From: Bordetella genomosp. 13
Lineage (GTDB): Bacteria > Pseudomonadota > Gammaproteobacteria > Burkholderiales > Burkholderiaceae_B
Reading direction: 5' to 3'
DNA: 64,000 bases
NCBI RefSeq assembly: GCF_002119665.1
Contig: NZ_CP021111.1
Location: forward strand, 5,022,001-5,086,000
Numbering within the stretch: position 1 is the stretch's first letter; each line of letters begins with the position of its first letter. The position numbers and the translations under genes were made by a program. Of this stretch, positions 10,201-17,996 are shown piece after piece. The notes under the pieces are model-generated. The model was given only the letters and a program-made list of their open reading frames with translations. It did no database searches and was not told where the DNA came from.

Positions 10201-10670
10201 ACGTGATGGGCGAGGAAGGCGCGATCGGCGGCACGGTGCGCTACGTGGACTCGTCGCTGGAACGCCTGGAGGTGCGCGTCTCGGGCCTGAACGACAGCCG
10301 CCACGTTGTCACCGCCAACGGACGGGCGCTGCCGCTGCAGCCCACCGGCCGGGCGGGCGAGTACGTGGCCGGGGTGCGCTACAAGGCGTGGGCGCCGCCC
10401 TCGGCGCTGCATCCCACCGTGGCCGTGCACGTGCCGCTGGTGTTCGACATCGTCGACACCTGGTCGCAGCGATCGTTGGGCGGATGCCAGTATCATGTCG
10501 AGCATCCGGGCGGGCTGAACCCGGGCGTGCTGCCGGTCAATGCCTACGAGGCCGAAAGCCGGCGGCTGGCGCGGTTCCAGAGAATGGGCCATACGCCGGG
10601 ACGCCTGAACCCCGAACCGGCCGTGCCGGGCCGCGAGCTTCCGTTCACGCTGGACTTGCGGCGCGATTGA
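7227..10670 (+). CDS. Transglutaminase domain fused to DUF2126 (COG1305-COG4196)
   Basis: Large cytoplasmic protein of 1147 residues starting at GTG 7227, with GGAGAG upstream. Residues 1-260 form a second transglutaminase domain with Cys180 (GAGSCRDSGW), His229 (DLHAWCEVF) and Asp245 (WIGLDPTSG). The remainder is DUF2126, which includes RLTQGGEPTF-like, LVDHTEFLYEAAY and TGTGGGNHFVLGG segments. A Gly/Ala/Pro-rich stretch at residues 570-631 separates two parts of the DUF2126 region and looks like a flexible hinge. The family average length is similar, so this is a natural fusion. DUF2126 has no established activity. The next gene follows after 22 bases. Confidence 0.9.
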   Translation: MTIHVALKHVTQYRYDRLVGLSPQVLRLRPAPHCRTRVLSYSLTVEPADYFLNWQQDPFANYLARLTFPGKTRELKITVDLVAEMAVYNPFDFFLESSAENYPLQYDENLAHDLAPYLAREPATPRFADFLASVDTREQRTVDFLVELNRRVHKEVRYLIRMEPGVQTPEETLARGAGSCRDSGWLLVQALRHLGLAARFVSGYLIQLTPDVKSLDGPSGTEVDFTDLHAWCEVFLPGAGWIGLDPTSGLMAGEGHIPLAATPEPGSAAPVTGAVEECEVEFGHTMEVTRIHESPRVTKPYDAEQWQAIKDLGHRIDDDLDRHDVRLTQGGEPTFVATSDRDAAEWNTAALGPTKRGYATELVQRLRERYGANGFLHFGQGKWYPGEQLPRWALSVYWREDGQPCWNDPSRFADERTPGRHTEADARRFILELCARLGLASDYVQPGYEDVFYYLWRERRLPVNVDPFDARLDDELERDRLRRVFAQKLDKVVGYALPIKRGDGPALGGPAWITGPWFFRDERMYLFPGDSPMGYRLPLDSLPWVSETDRPLQVERDPFDSRRGLPGPAELRPQSRGAVAVAGRPGAAGAIPPGGDRAGAIAGAGSGSAVGNGRSAMAGAGADDAHAVPLERRPDRFESASWITRTALCTEARNGVLYVFMPPLQRVEDYLELLAAVEATAAALDMRIVLEGYQPPRDPRLKMLQVTPDPGVIEVNIHPASNWDELVDHTEFLYEAAYQTRLSTEKFMVDGKHTGTGGGNHFVLGGKTPADSPFLRRPDLLVSLLTYWINHPSLSYLFSGLFIGPSSQAPRVDEARNDQIIELEIAIQEIRKQCAERGGQVPPWLIDRALRNILVDVTGNTHRAEFCIDKLYSPDSSTGRLGLLELRAFEMPPHAQMSLAQQLLLRGLLAHFWKTPYTARLSRWNTALHDRFMLPTFVRMDFEDVIRDLNEAGYAFDAAWFAPHFEFRFPLYGDIAARGIHLELRGALEPWHVMGEEGAIGGTVRYVDSSLERLEVRVSGLNDSRHVVTANGRALPLQPTGRAGEYVAGVRYKAWAPPSALHPTVAVHVPLVFDIVDTWSQRSLGGCQYHVEHPGGLNPGVLPVNAYEAESRRLARFQRMGHTPGRLNPEPAVPGRELPFTLDLRRD

Positions 10671-10692
10671 TCCGGCCCGGGCGCGCGCCCGG

Positions 10693-13335
10693 GTGGCCGA
10701 CCTACGTACCGTCATGCCGCAGTTGCTCTTCCAGACCGATCCCTCGCGCGACGTCGCCTCTCTGGCGGCGCATGCGGCGCTGCCGCCGCGGCCCGGGCAC
10801 TACGACGAACTGCGCGCCCCGGCCGGCCCCGATGGCGCCACGGTGCTGCGCGAGTCGTGGACGCGCTTCTTCGACCTGCTGGGCCCCGAAGGCTTCGGCG
10901 AGCTGAACCATCGCGCCGACAACGTGGCGCGGCAGATCCGCGAGAACGGCATCACCTACAACGTGTACGCCGACGCGAACGGGCTGACGCGGCCGTGGTC
11001 GCTGAACCTGCTGCCCTTCATCATCGAGGACGGCGACTGGCGCGTCATCGAGCGCGGCCTGGCGCAACGCGCGACGCTGCTGAACCAGGTACTGGCCGAC
11101 GTTTACGGCCCGCAGTCGCTGTTGTCCGAAGGACTGCTGCCGCCCGCGCTGGTGCAGGGCCATCCCGGCTATCTGCGGCCGCTGCGCGGCCATGTGCCTC
11201 CTGGCAACGTATACCTGCACATCGCCGCCTTCGACCTGGCGCGCGCGCACGACGGCGGCTGGTGGGTGGTGTCACAGCGCACGCAGGCGCCTTCGGGGCT
11301 GGGTTATCTGCTGGAGAACCGCCTGACCATCTCGGGCCAGTTCCCCGAGGCCTTCAAGGAACTGCGCGTGCAGCACCTGGCGGCCAGCTATCGCGGACTG
11401 GTGGACATGCTGCACCGGCTGAGCCCCGCCGACCGCACGCCCCCACGCATCGCGCTGCTCACGCCGGGTCCCTACAACGAAACCTATTTCGAGCAGACCT
11501 ACCTGGCGCGCTACCTCGGCCTGACGCTGGTCGAGGGCAGCGACCTGACGGTGCGCGACGACCAGCTGTTCCTGAAGACGCTGCACGGACTGGAGCGCGT
11601 GCACGCGCTGGTGCGCCGCCTGGACGACGATTTCTGCGACCCGCTGGAACTGCGCGGCGACTCGGCCCTGGGGGTGCCGGGCCTCTTGCAGGTGATGCGC
11701 GCGGGCAACGTGCTGGTGGCCAACTCGCTGGGTACGGGCTTTCTCGAATCTCCCGCCATCAACGGCTTCTTGCCGGCCGTGGGCCGGCGCCTGCTGGGCG
11801 CGGACCTGCTGCTGCCCTCGCTGCCCTCGTGGTGGTGCGGCGAGGCCGCGGCACGCGAGCAGGCGCTGCCGCTGCTGGAGCGCGCCGTCGTCAAGGCCAC
11901 CTACCCCAACAGCCCGCAGCGCGCGGCCTTCGAGCCGCTGATCGGCAGCGACACCACCCCGGACCAGCGAGCGGCCCTGCGCGAGCGCATCGCCGCCGAC
12001 CCGGACGCCTACACGGTGCAGGACTACCTGCCGCTGTCGCAGGCGCCCACCTGGGCAGCCGGCCACATCGTGCCGCGCGCGGCCATGGTGCGCGTGTTCG
12101 CCATCGCGGACGGCGAAGGCGGCTGGCGCGTGCTGCCCGGCGGCCTGACGCGCATCGCCAGCCGCCAGCAGCAGGTGGTGTCGATGCAGCGCGGCGGCAG
12201 CAGCCTGGATACCTGGGTGACGACCTCGGGCATGGTGGACATGTTCTCCATGCTGCCGGCCCGCATGCGTCCCGAGGACATCGCGCAGGCGCGCCGCCCG
12301 GTTTCCAGCCGCGCGGCCGAGAACCTGTTCTGGATGGGACGCTACGCCGAGCGGATCGAATGCGACGTGCGCCTGGCCGCGCAGACGCTGACGTGGCTGA
12401 ACGGCGACATGGACAATGCCGAGCCCATCTTCGACGCGCTGGCGGGCCTGTGCGTGCGCAGCGGCCTGGTGCCGGCGGCGCTGCCGCGTTCGCTGCGCGT
12501 GTTCGAGCACACGCTGGTGGCCGAACTGGCCTCGGAGGATCCGCGGCGCGGCTTCGGCAGCAACCTGGCCGCCATGGCGTACTGCGCCGGCCAGATCCGC
12601 GACCGCCTGTCGCCCGAACACTGGGGCCTGATCATGACCGCGGGCGAACGCTACCGCAGCCGCATGGCCGAAGAGGATGCGGCTCCCGACCGACTGGACC
12701 GCTACGCGTCCGACGACGACGCGGCCGCGGAGCTGCCGCCGCAGCGCTCCGCCTCGGACGTGCTGCGCGGCCTGCGGCGGCTGAGCCGGCAGCTGTCGGC
12801 CATCACCGGCGCACAGACCGACCACATGACGCGCGACGACGGCTGGCGCCTGCTGACGGTGGGGCGACAGACCGAGCGCCTGGCCGCCATGGCCGGCGTG
12901 CTGAGTGCCCTCTTCACGCAGAACGCCGTGCTGCGCGAGGGCGGCTTCAGCCTGCTGCTGCACCTGTACGACAGCGCCATCACCTACCGCGCTCACTATC
13001 AGGGCCGCCACGAGATCCCCGCGCTGCTCAACCTGCTGGTGCTCGATCCGGCCAACCCCCGCTCGGCGGCGTGCACGCTGGAGCTGTTGCATGCCGAACT
13101 GGCGCGCCTGCCGGCCAGCGCCGCGGGCCCCGCCAGTGAACTGCTGGCCCTGCTGCCCCCGCGCGACACCGGCTGTACGCTGGCCGCGCTGTGCCAGCGC
13201 GGCGACGACGGGCGCTATGACGCGGTGCTGGCATTGGCCCGCCAGCTCGAAGCCACGGCGGGCGCGCTGTCGGATGAAATCAGCCGGCGCTACTTCAGCC
13301 ATTCGGGCGGCGCGGTGCAGTCGCTGTCGGCCTGA
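10693..13335 (+). CDS. Circularly permuted ATP-grasp fused to alpha-E domain (COG2308-COG2307)
   Basis: An 880-residue single-chain version of the first two genes of the block. Residues 1-525 are ATP-grasp-like (RRLDDDFCDPLELRGDSALG matches RRLDDDFMDPLSFRADSVLG of the first copy). Residues 536-875 are alpha-E (AENLFWMGRYAERIECDVRL). The glycine-rich loop of the first copy is absent: VVKEVHGAGGYG corresponds here to VVKATYPNSPQR near residue 398. HVDLRPYV is replaced by AAMVRVFA, so this copy may have altered or lost ATP chemistry. Start taken at GTG 10693; ATG 10714 is an alternative. It sits 22 bases after the DUF2126 gene and 10 bases before the third transglutaminase gene. Confidence 0.88.
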   Translation: MADLRTVMPQLLFQTDPSRDVASLAAHAALPPRPGHYDELRAPAGPDGATVLRESWTRFFDLLGPEGFGELNHRADNVARQIRENGITYNVYADANGLTRPWSLNLLPFIIEDGDWRVIERGLAQRATLLNQVLADVYGPQSLLSEGLLPPALVQGHPGYLRPLRGHVPPGNVYLHIAAFDLARAHDGGWWVVSQRTQAPSGLGYLLENRLTISGQFPEAFKELRVQHLAASYRGLVDMLHRLSPADRTPPRIALLTPGPYNETYFEQTYLARYLGLTLVEGSDLTVRDDQLFLKTLHGLERVHALVRRLDDDFCDPLELRGDSALGVPGLLQVMRAGNVLVANSLGTGFLESPAINGFLPAVGRRLLGADLLLPSLPSWWCGEAAAREQALPLLERAVVKATYPNSPQRAAFEPLIGSDTTPDQRAALRERIAADPDAYTVQDYLPLSQAPTWAAGHIVPRAAMVRVFAIADGEGGWRVLPGGLTRIASRQQQVVSMQRGGSSLDTWVTTSGMVDMFSMLPARMRPEDIAQARRPVSSRAAENLFWMGRYAERIECDVRLAAQTLTWLNGDMDNAEPIFDALAGLCVRSGLVPAALPRSLRVFEHTLVAELASEDPRRGFGSNLAAMAYCAGQIRDRLSPEHWGLIMTAGERYRSRMAEEDAAPDRLDRYASDDDAAAELPPQRSASDVLRGLRRLSRQLSAITGAQTDHMTRDDGWRLLTVGRQTERLAAMAGVLSALFTQNAVLREGGFSLLLHLYDSAITYRAHYQGRHEIPALLNLLVLDPANPRSAACTLELLHAELARLPASAAGPASELLALLPPRDTGCTLAALCQRGDDGRYDAVLALARQLEATAGALSDEISRRYFSHSGGAVQSLSA

Positions 13336-13345
13336 GGCGTTCTCC

Positions 13346-14311
13346 ATGTCTCTTCCGAACCCTGGCTCCCGCACCCTGGCCGTCGTACACGAAACCGCCT
13401 ACCGCTACGAAGCTCCGGTCGAGCTGGCGCATCACCTGGTCTATCTGCGCCCGCGCCACGACGACTGGCAGGCGCTGGACGCGCACCTGCTGCACGTCGA
13501 ACCCGAACCGCCGCACGTCCAGGCCGCGCCCGATGCCTTCGGCAACTGGCGCAACATCTTCGCGCTGCACGCGCCGCACGATGCGCTGGTGGTGCGCGCC
13601 AGCAGCCGCGTCACGGTAAGGCCGCGTCACACGAACCTGGATCCCTCGGCATGCGCGCCCTGGGAAGAGGCGGCGCTGCGGCTGCGCTACCAGGCAGGCG
13701 CCGCCTACGCGGCCCAGGCCGAATTCGCCTTTCCTTCGCCCTATGTGCCGCTGCATGCCGAACTGCGCGACTACGCCGCGCCGTCGTTCCCGCCGGAGCG
13801 GCCCATCGCCGAGGGCGCGCTGGACCTGATGCACCGCATCCACGCCGACTTCGCGTATGCCCCGGCCAGCACGCAGGTGACCACGCCCGTACTCCAGGCC
13901 TATAGCCAACGCCACGGCGTGTGCCAGGACTTCGCGCACGTGATGATCGGCTGCCTGCGTGCGCTGGGGCTGGCCGCGCGCTACGTCAGCGGCTACCTGG
14001 TATCGCGTCCGCCGCCCGGCAAGCCTCGGATGGTCGGCGCCGACGCATCGCATGCCTGGGTATCGGTGCATTGTCCCGGTCTCGCCGTGAACGATGGCTG
14101 GCTCGACCTGGATCCCACCAACGACGTAGTGCCCGCGCTGGATCACGTCATCCTGGCGTATGGCCGGGACTACGGCGACGTCACGCCGATGCGCGGCGTG
14201 ATCCGCGGCGGAGGCGGCCATGAACTGACGGTCCGCGTCACCGTGGCGCCCTGGGACGACCTGCCCGAAGGCCTGGACATGCAGGTGGGCATGCCGGCCG
14301 CCGTAGGCTGA
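13346..14311 (+). CDS. Transglutaminase-like protein, third copy (COG1305)
   Basis: A 321-residue transglutaminase-fold protein. The frame is open far upstream through the ATP-grasp/alpha-E fusion gene, so the start is set at ATG 13346, just after that gene's stop. The triad is complete: Cys193 in RHGVCQDFAH, His236 in SHAWVSVHC and Asp256 in WLDLDPTND. The N-terminal beta domain (VVHETAYRYEAPVELAHHLV) and the C-terminal GRDYGDVTPMRGVIRGGG segment match the subgroup that accompanies Anbu. It is distinct from the first copy in having a longer insert before the histidine. No export signal. Confidence 0.88.
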   Translation: MSLPNPGSRTLAVVHETAYRYEAPVELAHHLVYLRPRHDDWQALDAHLLHVEPEPPHVQAAPDAFGNWRNIFALHAPHDALVVRASSRVTVRPRHTNLDPSACAPWEEAALRLRYQAGAAYAAQAEFAFPSPYVPLHAELRDYAAPSFPPERPIAEGALDLMHRIHADFAYAPASTQVTTPVLQAYSQRHGVCQDFAHVMIGCLRALGLAARYVSGYLVSRPPPGKPRMVGADASHAWVSVHCPGLAVNDGWLDLDPTNDVVPALDHVILAYGRDYGDVTPMRGVIRGGGGHELTVRVTVAPWDDLPEGLDMQVGMPAAVG

Positions 14312-14410
14312 CCGCGCGGTCCGACGCGCAGCGTCTTGATACGCTCGCACGGCGAAAGAAACCCGTCTCTGCGATACAGTCTGCGAACGCAGACCCGGAG
14401 GATCGGACAC

Positions 14411-15607
14411 ATGACCAGCTTCTTCGATTCCATCAGTCAGCAGCTAGAGGGCGGCAGGCGCCGCCAGGGCCGGCCCACGCGGTCGCGCCTGTACCAATGC
14501 ACCTGCGGCCAGCCGGTATTCTTCGACAACACGGAATGCCTGAACTGCCACAACCAGCTTGGCTACGAGCCGCAGCGCGGGCGGGTGGTGGCCCTGGCGC
14601 CGGGTCCCAGGGCGGACACCTGGCGCACCGCCAGCCGGCAGCGCGGCAAGCTGTACCGCCGCTGCGCCAACTTCTCGAGCCCGGCCATGTGCAACTGGCT
14701 GATACCCGACGAATCTGCCGACACGCTGTGCGCCGCCTGTGTGCTGAACCGCACCATTCCCAACCTGCCCGAGGGCGACAACGCGCAGCTGTGGTGCCGG
14801 ATAGAAGCGGCCAAGCGCAGGCTGGTGGCGCAGCTGCTGACCCTCGGCCTGCCGGTGCAGCGCGGCGCTGAACCCGGCGACGGCGGGCTGATGTTCGACT
14901 TCCTGGCGCCCGGCCCCGACGGCACGCCGCCCATGACCGGCCACGCCAGCGGCCTGATCACCCTGAACGTCCAGGAGGCCGACGACGCCTACCGCGTGCG
15001 CGTGCGCGAGCAGATGCACGAGCCCTACCGCACGCTGGTCGGCCACTTCCGCCACGAGATCGGCCATTTCTACTGGGACCGGCTGGTGGCCGGCACGCCC
15101 TGGCTGGACAGCTTCCGCCAGGTCTTCGGCGACGAGCGCGCCGACTATGGCGACGCCCTGAAGGCCCATTACGACCAGGGACCGCCCGCGGGATGGGAGA
15201 CCCAGTACATCAGCACCTACGCCTCGTCGCATCCATGGGAAGACTGGGCCGAGACGTGGGCCCACTATCTGCACATGATGGACACGCTGGACACCGCGCT
15301 GAGTTTCGGCGTGGCCGGCCATGCCGTGGAACTGCCCTACGACCCCTTCACGGAAGCGGCGCTGTACGACGCGACCGATCCCGGCGGGCCGCAGTTCCTG
15401 GCCCTGGTCAACGCCTGGGTCGAACTGACCGCCATCATGAACGAACTGTCCCGCAGCATGGGCCAGCGCGACTTCTATCCTTTCGTGCTGCCCACGGCCG
15501 TGGTGGGCAAGCTGCAGTTCGTCCATCGCCTGGTGAAGACCGCGGCCCCGGCCGGCATCGTGCCGACGGCGGCGGCGGCCGTCCCGCCCGGAACGGCCGC
15601 CGGATAG
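14411..15607 (+). CDS. Zinc-ribbon and zinc metallopeptidase-like protein (COG4307, DUF2248 type)
   Basis: A 398-residue protein of a family that co-occurs with the Anbu/alpha-E/ATP-grasp genes. The start at ATG 14411 is supported by an upstream GGAGGA. The N-terminus has a zinc ribbon with cysteines near positions 30, 32, 43 and 46 (CTCGQ and CLNC). A second Cys pair follows in DTLCAACVLNR. The metallopeptidase part has HEIGH at residues 215-219 (HExxH) and a downstream acidic motif, EDWAETWAHY (Glu near 281), that would complete a gluzincin-like site. Predicted peptidase; substrate unknown. It is 99 bases downstream of the third transglutaminase gene, so membership of the same transcript is likely but not certain. 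Confidence 0.85.
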   Translation: MTSFFDSISQQLEGGRRRQGRPTRSRLYQCTCGQPVFFDNTECLNCHNQLGYEPQRGRVVALAPGPRADTWRTASRQRGKLYRRCANFSSPAMCNWLIPDESADTLCAACVLNRTIPNLPEGDNAQLWCRIEAAKRRLVAQLLTLGLPVQRGAEPGDGGLMFDFLAPGPDGTPPMTGHASGLITLNVQEADDAYRVRVREQMHEPYRTLVGHFRHEIGHFYWDRLVAGTPWLDSFRQVFGDERADYGDALKAHYDQGPPAGWETQYISTYASSHPWEDWAETWAHYLHMMDTLDTALSFGVAGHAVELPYDPFTEAALYDATDPGGPQFLALVNAWVELTAIMNELSRSMGQRDFYPFVLPTAVVGKLQFVHRLVKTAAPAGIVPTAAAAVPPGTAAG

Positions 15608-15627
15608 ACACCGCACCCGGCCGCCAT

Positions 15628-15658
15628 GTCGTGACCGCGGCGCAACAGCGGTCACGAC
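15628..15658. repeat. Perfect 11-bp inverted repeat upstream of Anbu
   Basis: GTCGTGACCGC at 15628-15638 and GCGGTCACGAC at 15648-15658 are exact reverse complements around a 9-base loop. No T-run follows, so it is not a canonical intrinsic terminator. It ends 18 bases before a TACAAT element, at the position of a -35, so it could be an operator or an RNA hairpin between the metallopeptidase gene and Anbu. Confidence 0.75.
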
Positions 15659-15676
15659 GGCGTCCCGTCTTGTGCA

Positions 15677-15682
15677 TACAAT
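15677..15682 (+). promoter_or_regulatory. Candidate -10 element for Anbu
   Basis: TACAAT lies 26 bases before the Anbu start codon. No good -35 hexamer is present at the expected distance, where the inverted repeat ends, so activator dependence or an alternative factor would be needed. It suggests Anbu could be transcribed separately from the upstream seven genes. Confidence 0.35.
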
Positions 15683-15708
15683 GGCCGCATTTTCGCCCCC
15701 GTGCCGCC

Positions 15709-16572
15709 ATGACCTACTGTGTCGCCGCCCGCCTGGATGCGGGCCTGGTATTCCTCTCCGACTCCCGCACCAACGCCGGCGTGGACCAGATTAGCGTCTA
15801 TCGCAAGCTCAAGGTCTTCGAGCAGCCGGGCGAACGCGTGATGGTGCTGATGACCTCGGGCAACCTGGCGATCAGCCAGGCGGTGGTCACCCTGTTGGGC
15901 CAGTACGACGCCACGCATCCCGAGTCGCTGTGGCAGGCGCCCACCCTGTTCGAGGCCGCGCGCCGCGTGGGCCTTGCCGTGCGTGAAGTGCACAAGCGCG
16001 ATGCCGATGCGCTGGCTGAACAGGGCGTCGAGTTCAACGTCCACATCATCTTCGGCGGCCAGATCGGCGCCGAGCCCTGCCGCCTGTTCCAGGTCTATGC
16101 GGCGGGCAACTTCATCGAGGCCAGCCCCGAGTGCCCGTACTTCCAGATCGGCGAGGCCAAGTACGGCAAGCCCATTCTCGACCGCGTGCTTGAACCGCAC
16201 ACTTCGCTGGACGAGGCAGCCAAGTGCGCGCTCATCTCGATGGACTCGACCCTGCGCTCGAACATCTCGGTCGGCCTGCCCCTGGACCTGCTGGTATACG
16301 AGAACGGCGCGCTGCGCGTGACGCAGTTCGCCAGCATCGACGAACACAACGAATACTTCCGGATGATCCGCAGCACCTGGGGCGAACGCCTGCGGCAGGT
16401 GTTCGCCGAGATCGCCGACCCGGTCTGGACCACGCCCACCGGCCCGGACTCGCTGGTGCCTGCCAACCGCGTGCACCAGCCGGTGCGCATCAAGCCGGCC
16501 GCCTCGGACCACAGCGACTATCCGCAGCCGCAGGTGCTGGCGCAAGACCCCGGCCATCCGCAGGCGTCCTGA
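15709..16572 (+). CDS. Anbu, proteasome-beta-type (Ntn-hydrolase fold) protein (COG3484)
   Basis: Bacterial proteasome-related protein, 287 residues. The frame is open further upstream, but the start MTYCVAARLDAGLVFLSDSR at 15709 is the family's conserved N-terminus. Removal of Met exposes Thr1. Asp17 (LSDSRTNAG) falls exactly where proteasome beta subunits need it, and lysines 32 and 34 flank the usual Lys33 position. It is longer than HslV (179 residues in this window) because of a C-terminal extension. Anbu complexes studied elsewhere form open helical or lock-washer assemblies, with weak or no measured protease activity. Last gene of the ATP-grasp/alpha-E/transglutaminase block; its in vivo substrate is unknown. 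Confidence 0.92.
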   Translation: MTYCVAARLDAGLVFLSDSRTNAGVDQISVYRKLKVFEQPGERVMVLMTSGNLAISQAVVTLLGQYDATHPESLWQAPTLFEAARRVGLAVREVHKRDADALAEQGVEFNVHIIFGGQIGAEPCRLFQVYAAGNFIEASPECPYFQIGEAKYGKPILDRVLEPHTSLDEAAKCALISMDSTLRSNISVGLPLDLLVYENGALRVTQFASIDEHNEYFRMIRSTWGERLRQVFAEIADPVWTTPTGPDSLVPANRVHQPVRIKPAASDHSDYPQPQVLAQDPGHPQAS

Positions 16573-16769
16573 CCGGGCGCGGGTCCGGCACGGCCTCGCG
16601 ACGCAAGAACATCACCATCGCGTTTTCCCCGATTCTCCGGCGCGAAAGACGGCCTTCGACAGGTTCGAATTCCGGCGCGCGCCGCCAGCACCTAGACTGG
16701 ACGCTCCGCCATGGCGCGGCACACACCGTTGCCACCGCCATGGCCATGACCACAGAACAGGAGCGAGAC
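16573..16769. other. Intergenic gap after Anbu
   Basis: About 197 bases between Anbu and the Bug receptor gene. I see no convincing ORF, hairpin with a T-run or RNA gene in it. A purine-rich stretch just before 16770 (ACAGGAGCGAGAC) serves as the ribosome-binding site of the next gene. Confidence 0.5.
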
Positions 16770-17762
16770 ATGGGTTTTTCCATTCGCGGCACCGGCTTGC
16801 GCGCCGTGTTGCTGGCCCTCGGTTGCGCGGCGGCCTTCCAGGCCGCCGCCCAGAACGCCTATCCCACGCGGGCGATCACACTGGTCGTGCCGTTCGCGGC
16901 CGGCGGCCCCACTGACGTGGTGGCCCGCACGCTGGGCGCGTCCATGAGCAAGACCCTGGGCCAGCCCATCGTGGTGGAGAACCGCACCGGCGCGGGCGGC
17001 ACGCTGGCCGCCAGCTATGTCGCCAAGGCCGCGCCCGACGGCTACACCTTCCTCATCCACCACAACGGCATGGCCACGGCGCCGGCGCTGTACCGCAAGC
17101 TGGCATACAACCCGCTGACCGACTTCGCGTACGTCGGCCAGGTGGCCGACGTGCCCATGACGCTGCTGGGCCGCAAGGACCTGCAGCCCGCCGATCTGCC
17201 GGCCTTCATCAGCTATGCCAAGGCGCAGGGCAACAAGCTGAACCTGGCCAATGCGGGACTGGGCGCGGTGTCGCAACTGTGCGGCATGCTGCTGCAGGAA
17301 TCGCTGGGCACGCAGTTCACCACGGTGCCCTACTCCGGCACGGCTCCTGCGCTGACCGCGCTGCTGGGCGGCCAGGTCGACGTGCTGTGCGACCAGACCA
17401 CGCAGACGATCCCGCACATCCAGGCCGACAAGGTGCGCCTGTACGGCGTCACCACGCTGGATCGCATCAAGGCATTGCCCGATGCGCCCACGCTGAACGA
17501 GAAGGGCCTGAAGGGTTTCGAGATCAAGGTGTGGCATGGCGTGTACGGGCCCAAGGACACGCCGCCCGAAGTCGTGGCGCGCTTCAACGAGGCGCTGCGC
17601 GCGGCCCTGAAGGACCCGTCCTTCACCAACCGCATGGCGGAACTGGGCGCTGAGATCGTGCCAGCCGACAAGCAGACGCCGCAAGGTCTGCAGACTTGGT
17701 TGAAGTCCGAGATCGACAAGTGGGGCCCGATGATCCGCAAGGCGGGGGTGTACGCGGACTAG
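16770..17762 (+). CDS. Bug-family (TctC) extracytoplasmic solute receptor
   Basis: Periplasmic binding protein of the tripartite tricarboxylate transporter class, 330 residues. The start at ATG 16770 follows CAGGAG; upstream in-frame codons are ignored because the signal peptide begins here (hydrophobic LRAVLLALGCAAAF, cleavage likely after QAAAQ). The mature protein opens with YPTRAITLVVPFAAGGPTD, the Bug hallmark, followed by VVENRTGAGG. No membrane components of a transporter are adjacent, which is common for these orphan receptors. The ligand, probably a small carboxylate, cannot be predicted. Confidence 0.92.
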   Translation: MGFSIRGTGLRAVLLALGCAAAFQAAAQNAYPTRAITLVVPFAAGGPTDVVARTLGASMSKTLGQPIVVENRTGAGGTLAASYVAKAAPDGYTFLIHHNGMATAPALYRKLAYNPLTDFAYVGQVADVPMTLLGRKDLQPADLPAFISYAKAQGNKLNLANAGLGAVSQLCGMLLQESLGTQFTTVPYSGTAPALTALLGGQVDVLCDQTTQTIPHIQADKVRLYGVTTLDRIKALPDAPTLNEKGLKGFEIKVWHGVYGPKDTPPEVVARFNEALRAALKDPSFTNRMAELGAEIVPADKQTPQGLQTWLKSEIDKWGPMIRKAGVYAD

Positions 17763-17844
17763 CGTCGGTCTCTCCACCCCGTCGCCGGTCCATCATGGGC
17801 GTCCCATGATGTCGGCACCGGGTTGGGTGAACCGTGGAATATCG

Positions 17845-17873
17845 TTGACACGCGTCCGGAGGAGTAGTTATTA
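17845..17873 (+). promoter_or_regulatory. Candidate promoter of the antitoxin-like gene
   Basis: A consensus -35 TTGACA (17845-17850) is followed after 17 bases by TTATTA (17868-17873). The -10 overlaps a 9-bp inverted repeat at 17863-17887, the arrangement expected for an autorepressed toxin-antitoxin promoter. Confidence 0.55.
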
Positions 17874-17887
17874 CGGTTATAACTACT
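17863..17887. promoter_or_regulatory. 9-bp inverted repeat, probable antitoxin operator
   Basis: AGTAGTTAT (17863-17871) and ATAACTACT (17879-17887) are perfect inverted repeats separated by 7 bases. The pair is AT-rich in a GC-rich setting, overlaps the candidate -10 and lies 110 bases upstream of an AbrB/MazE-type gene. Such antitoxins usually repress their own promoter by binding a palindrome of this kind. Confidence 0.6.
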
Positions 17888-17996
17888 GGCCTCGAGCAGC
17901 TTGTGCACAGTCGCCACCGCCGACATCGGCTTCAGTCCGATGGTGGGCGGTGAAGCCGCTCCGCCAGTCTTTCCGTCGGTAAAAAGGAAGGCCGTA

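Noticed and set aside
6321..10715. 1464-codon minus-strand open frame opposite the transglutaminase genes
   Set aside because: Antisense artefact of strong GC3 bias; the plus-strand proteins have complete catalytic motifs and ribosome-binding sites.
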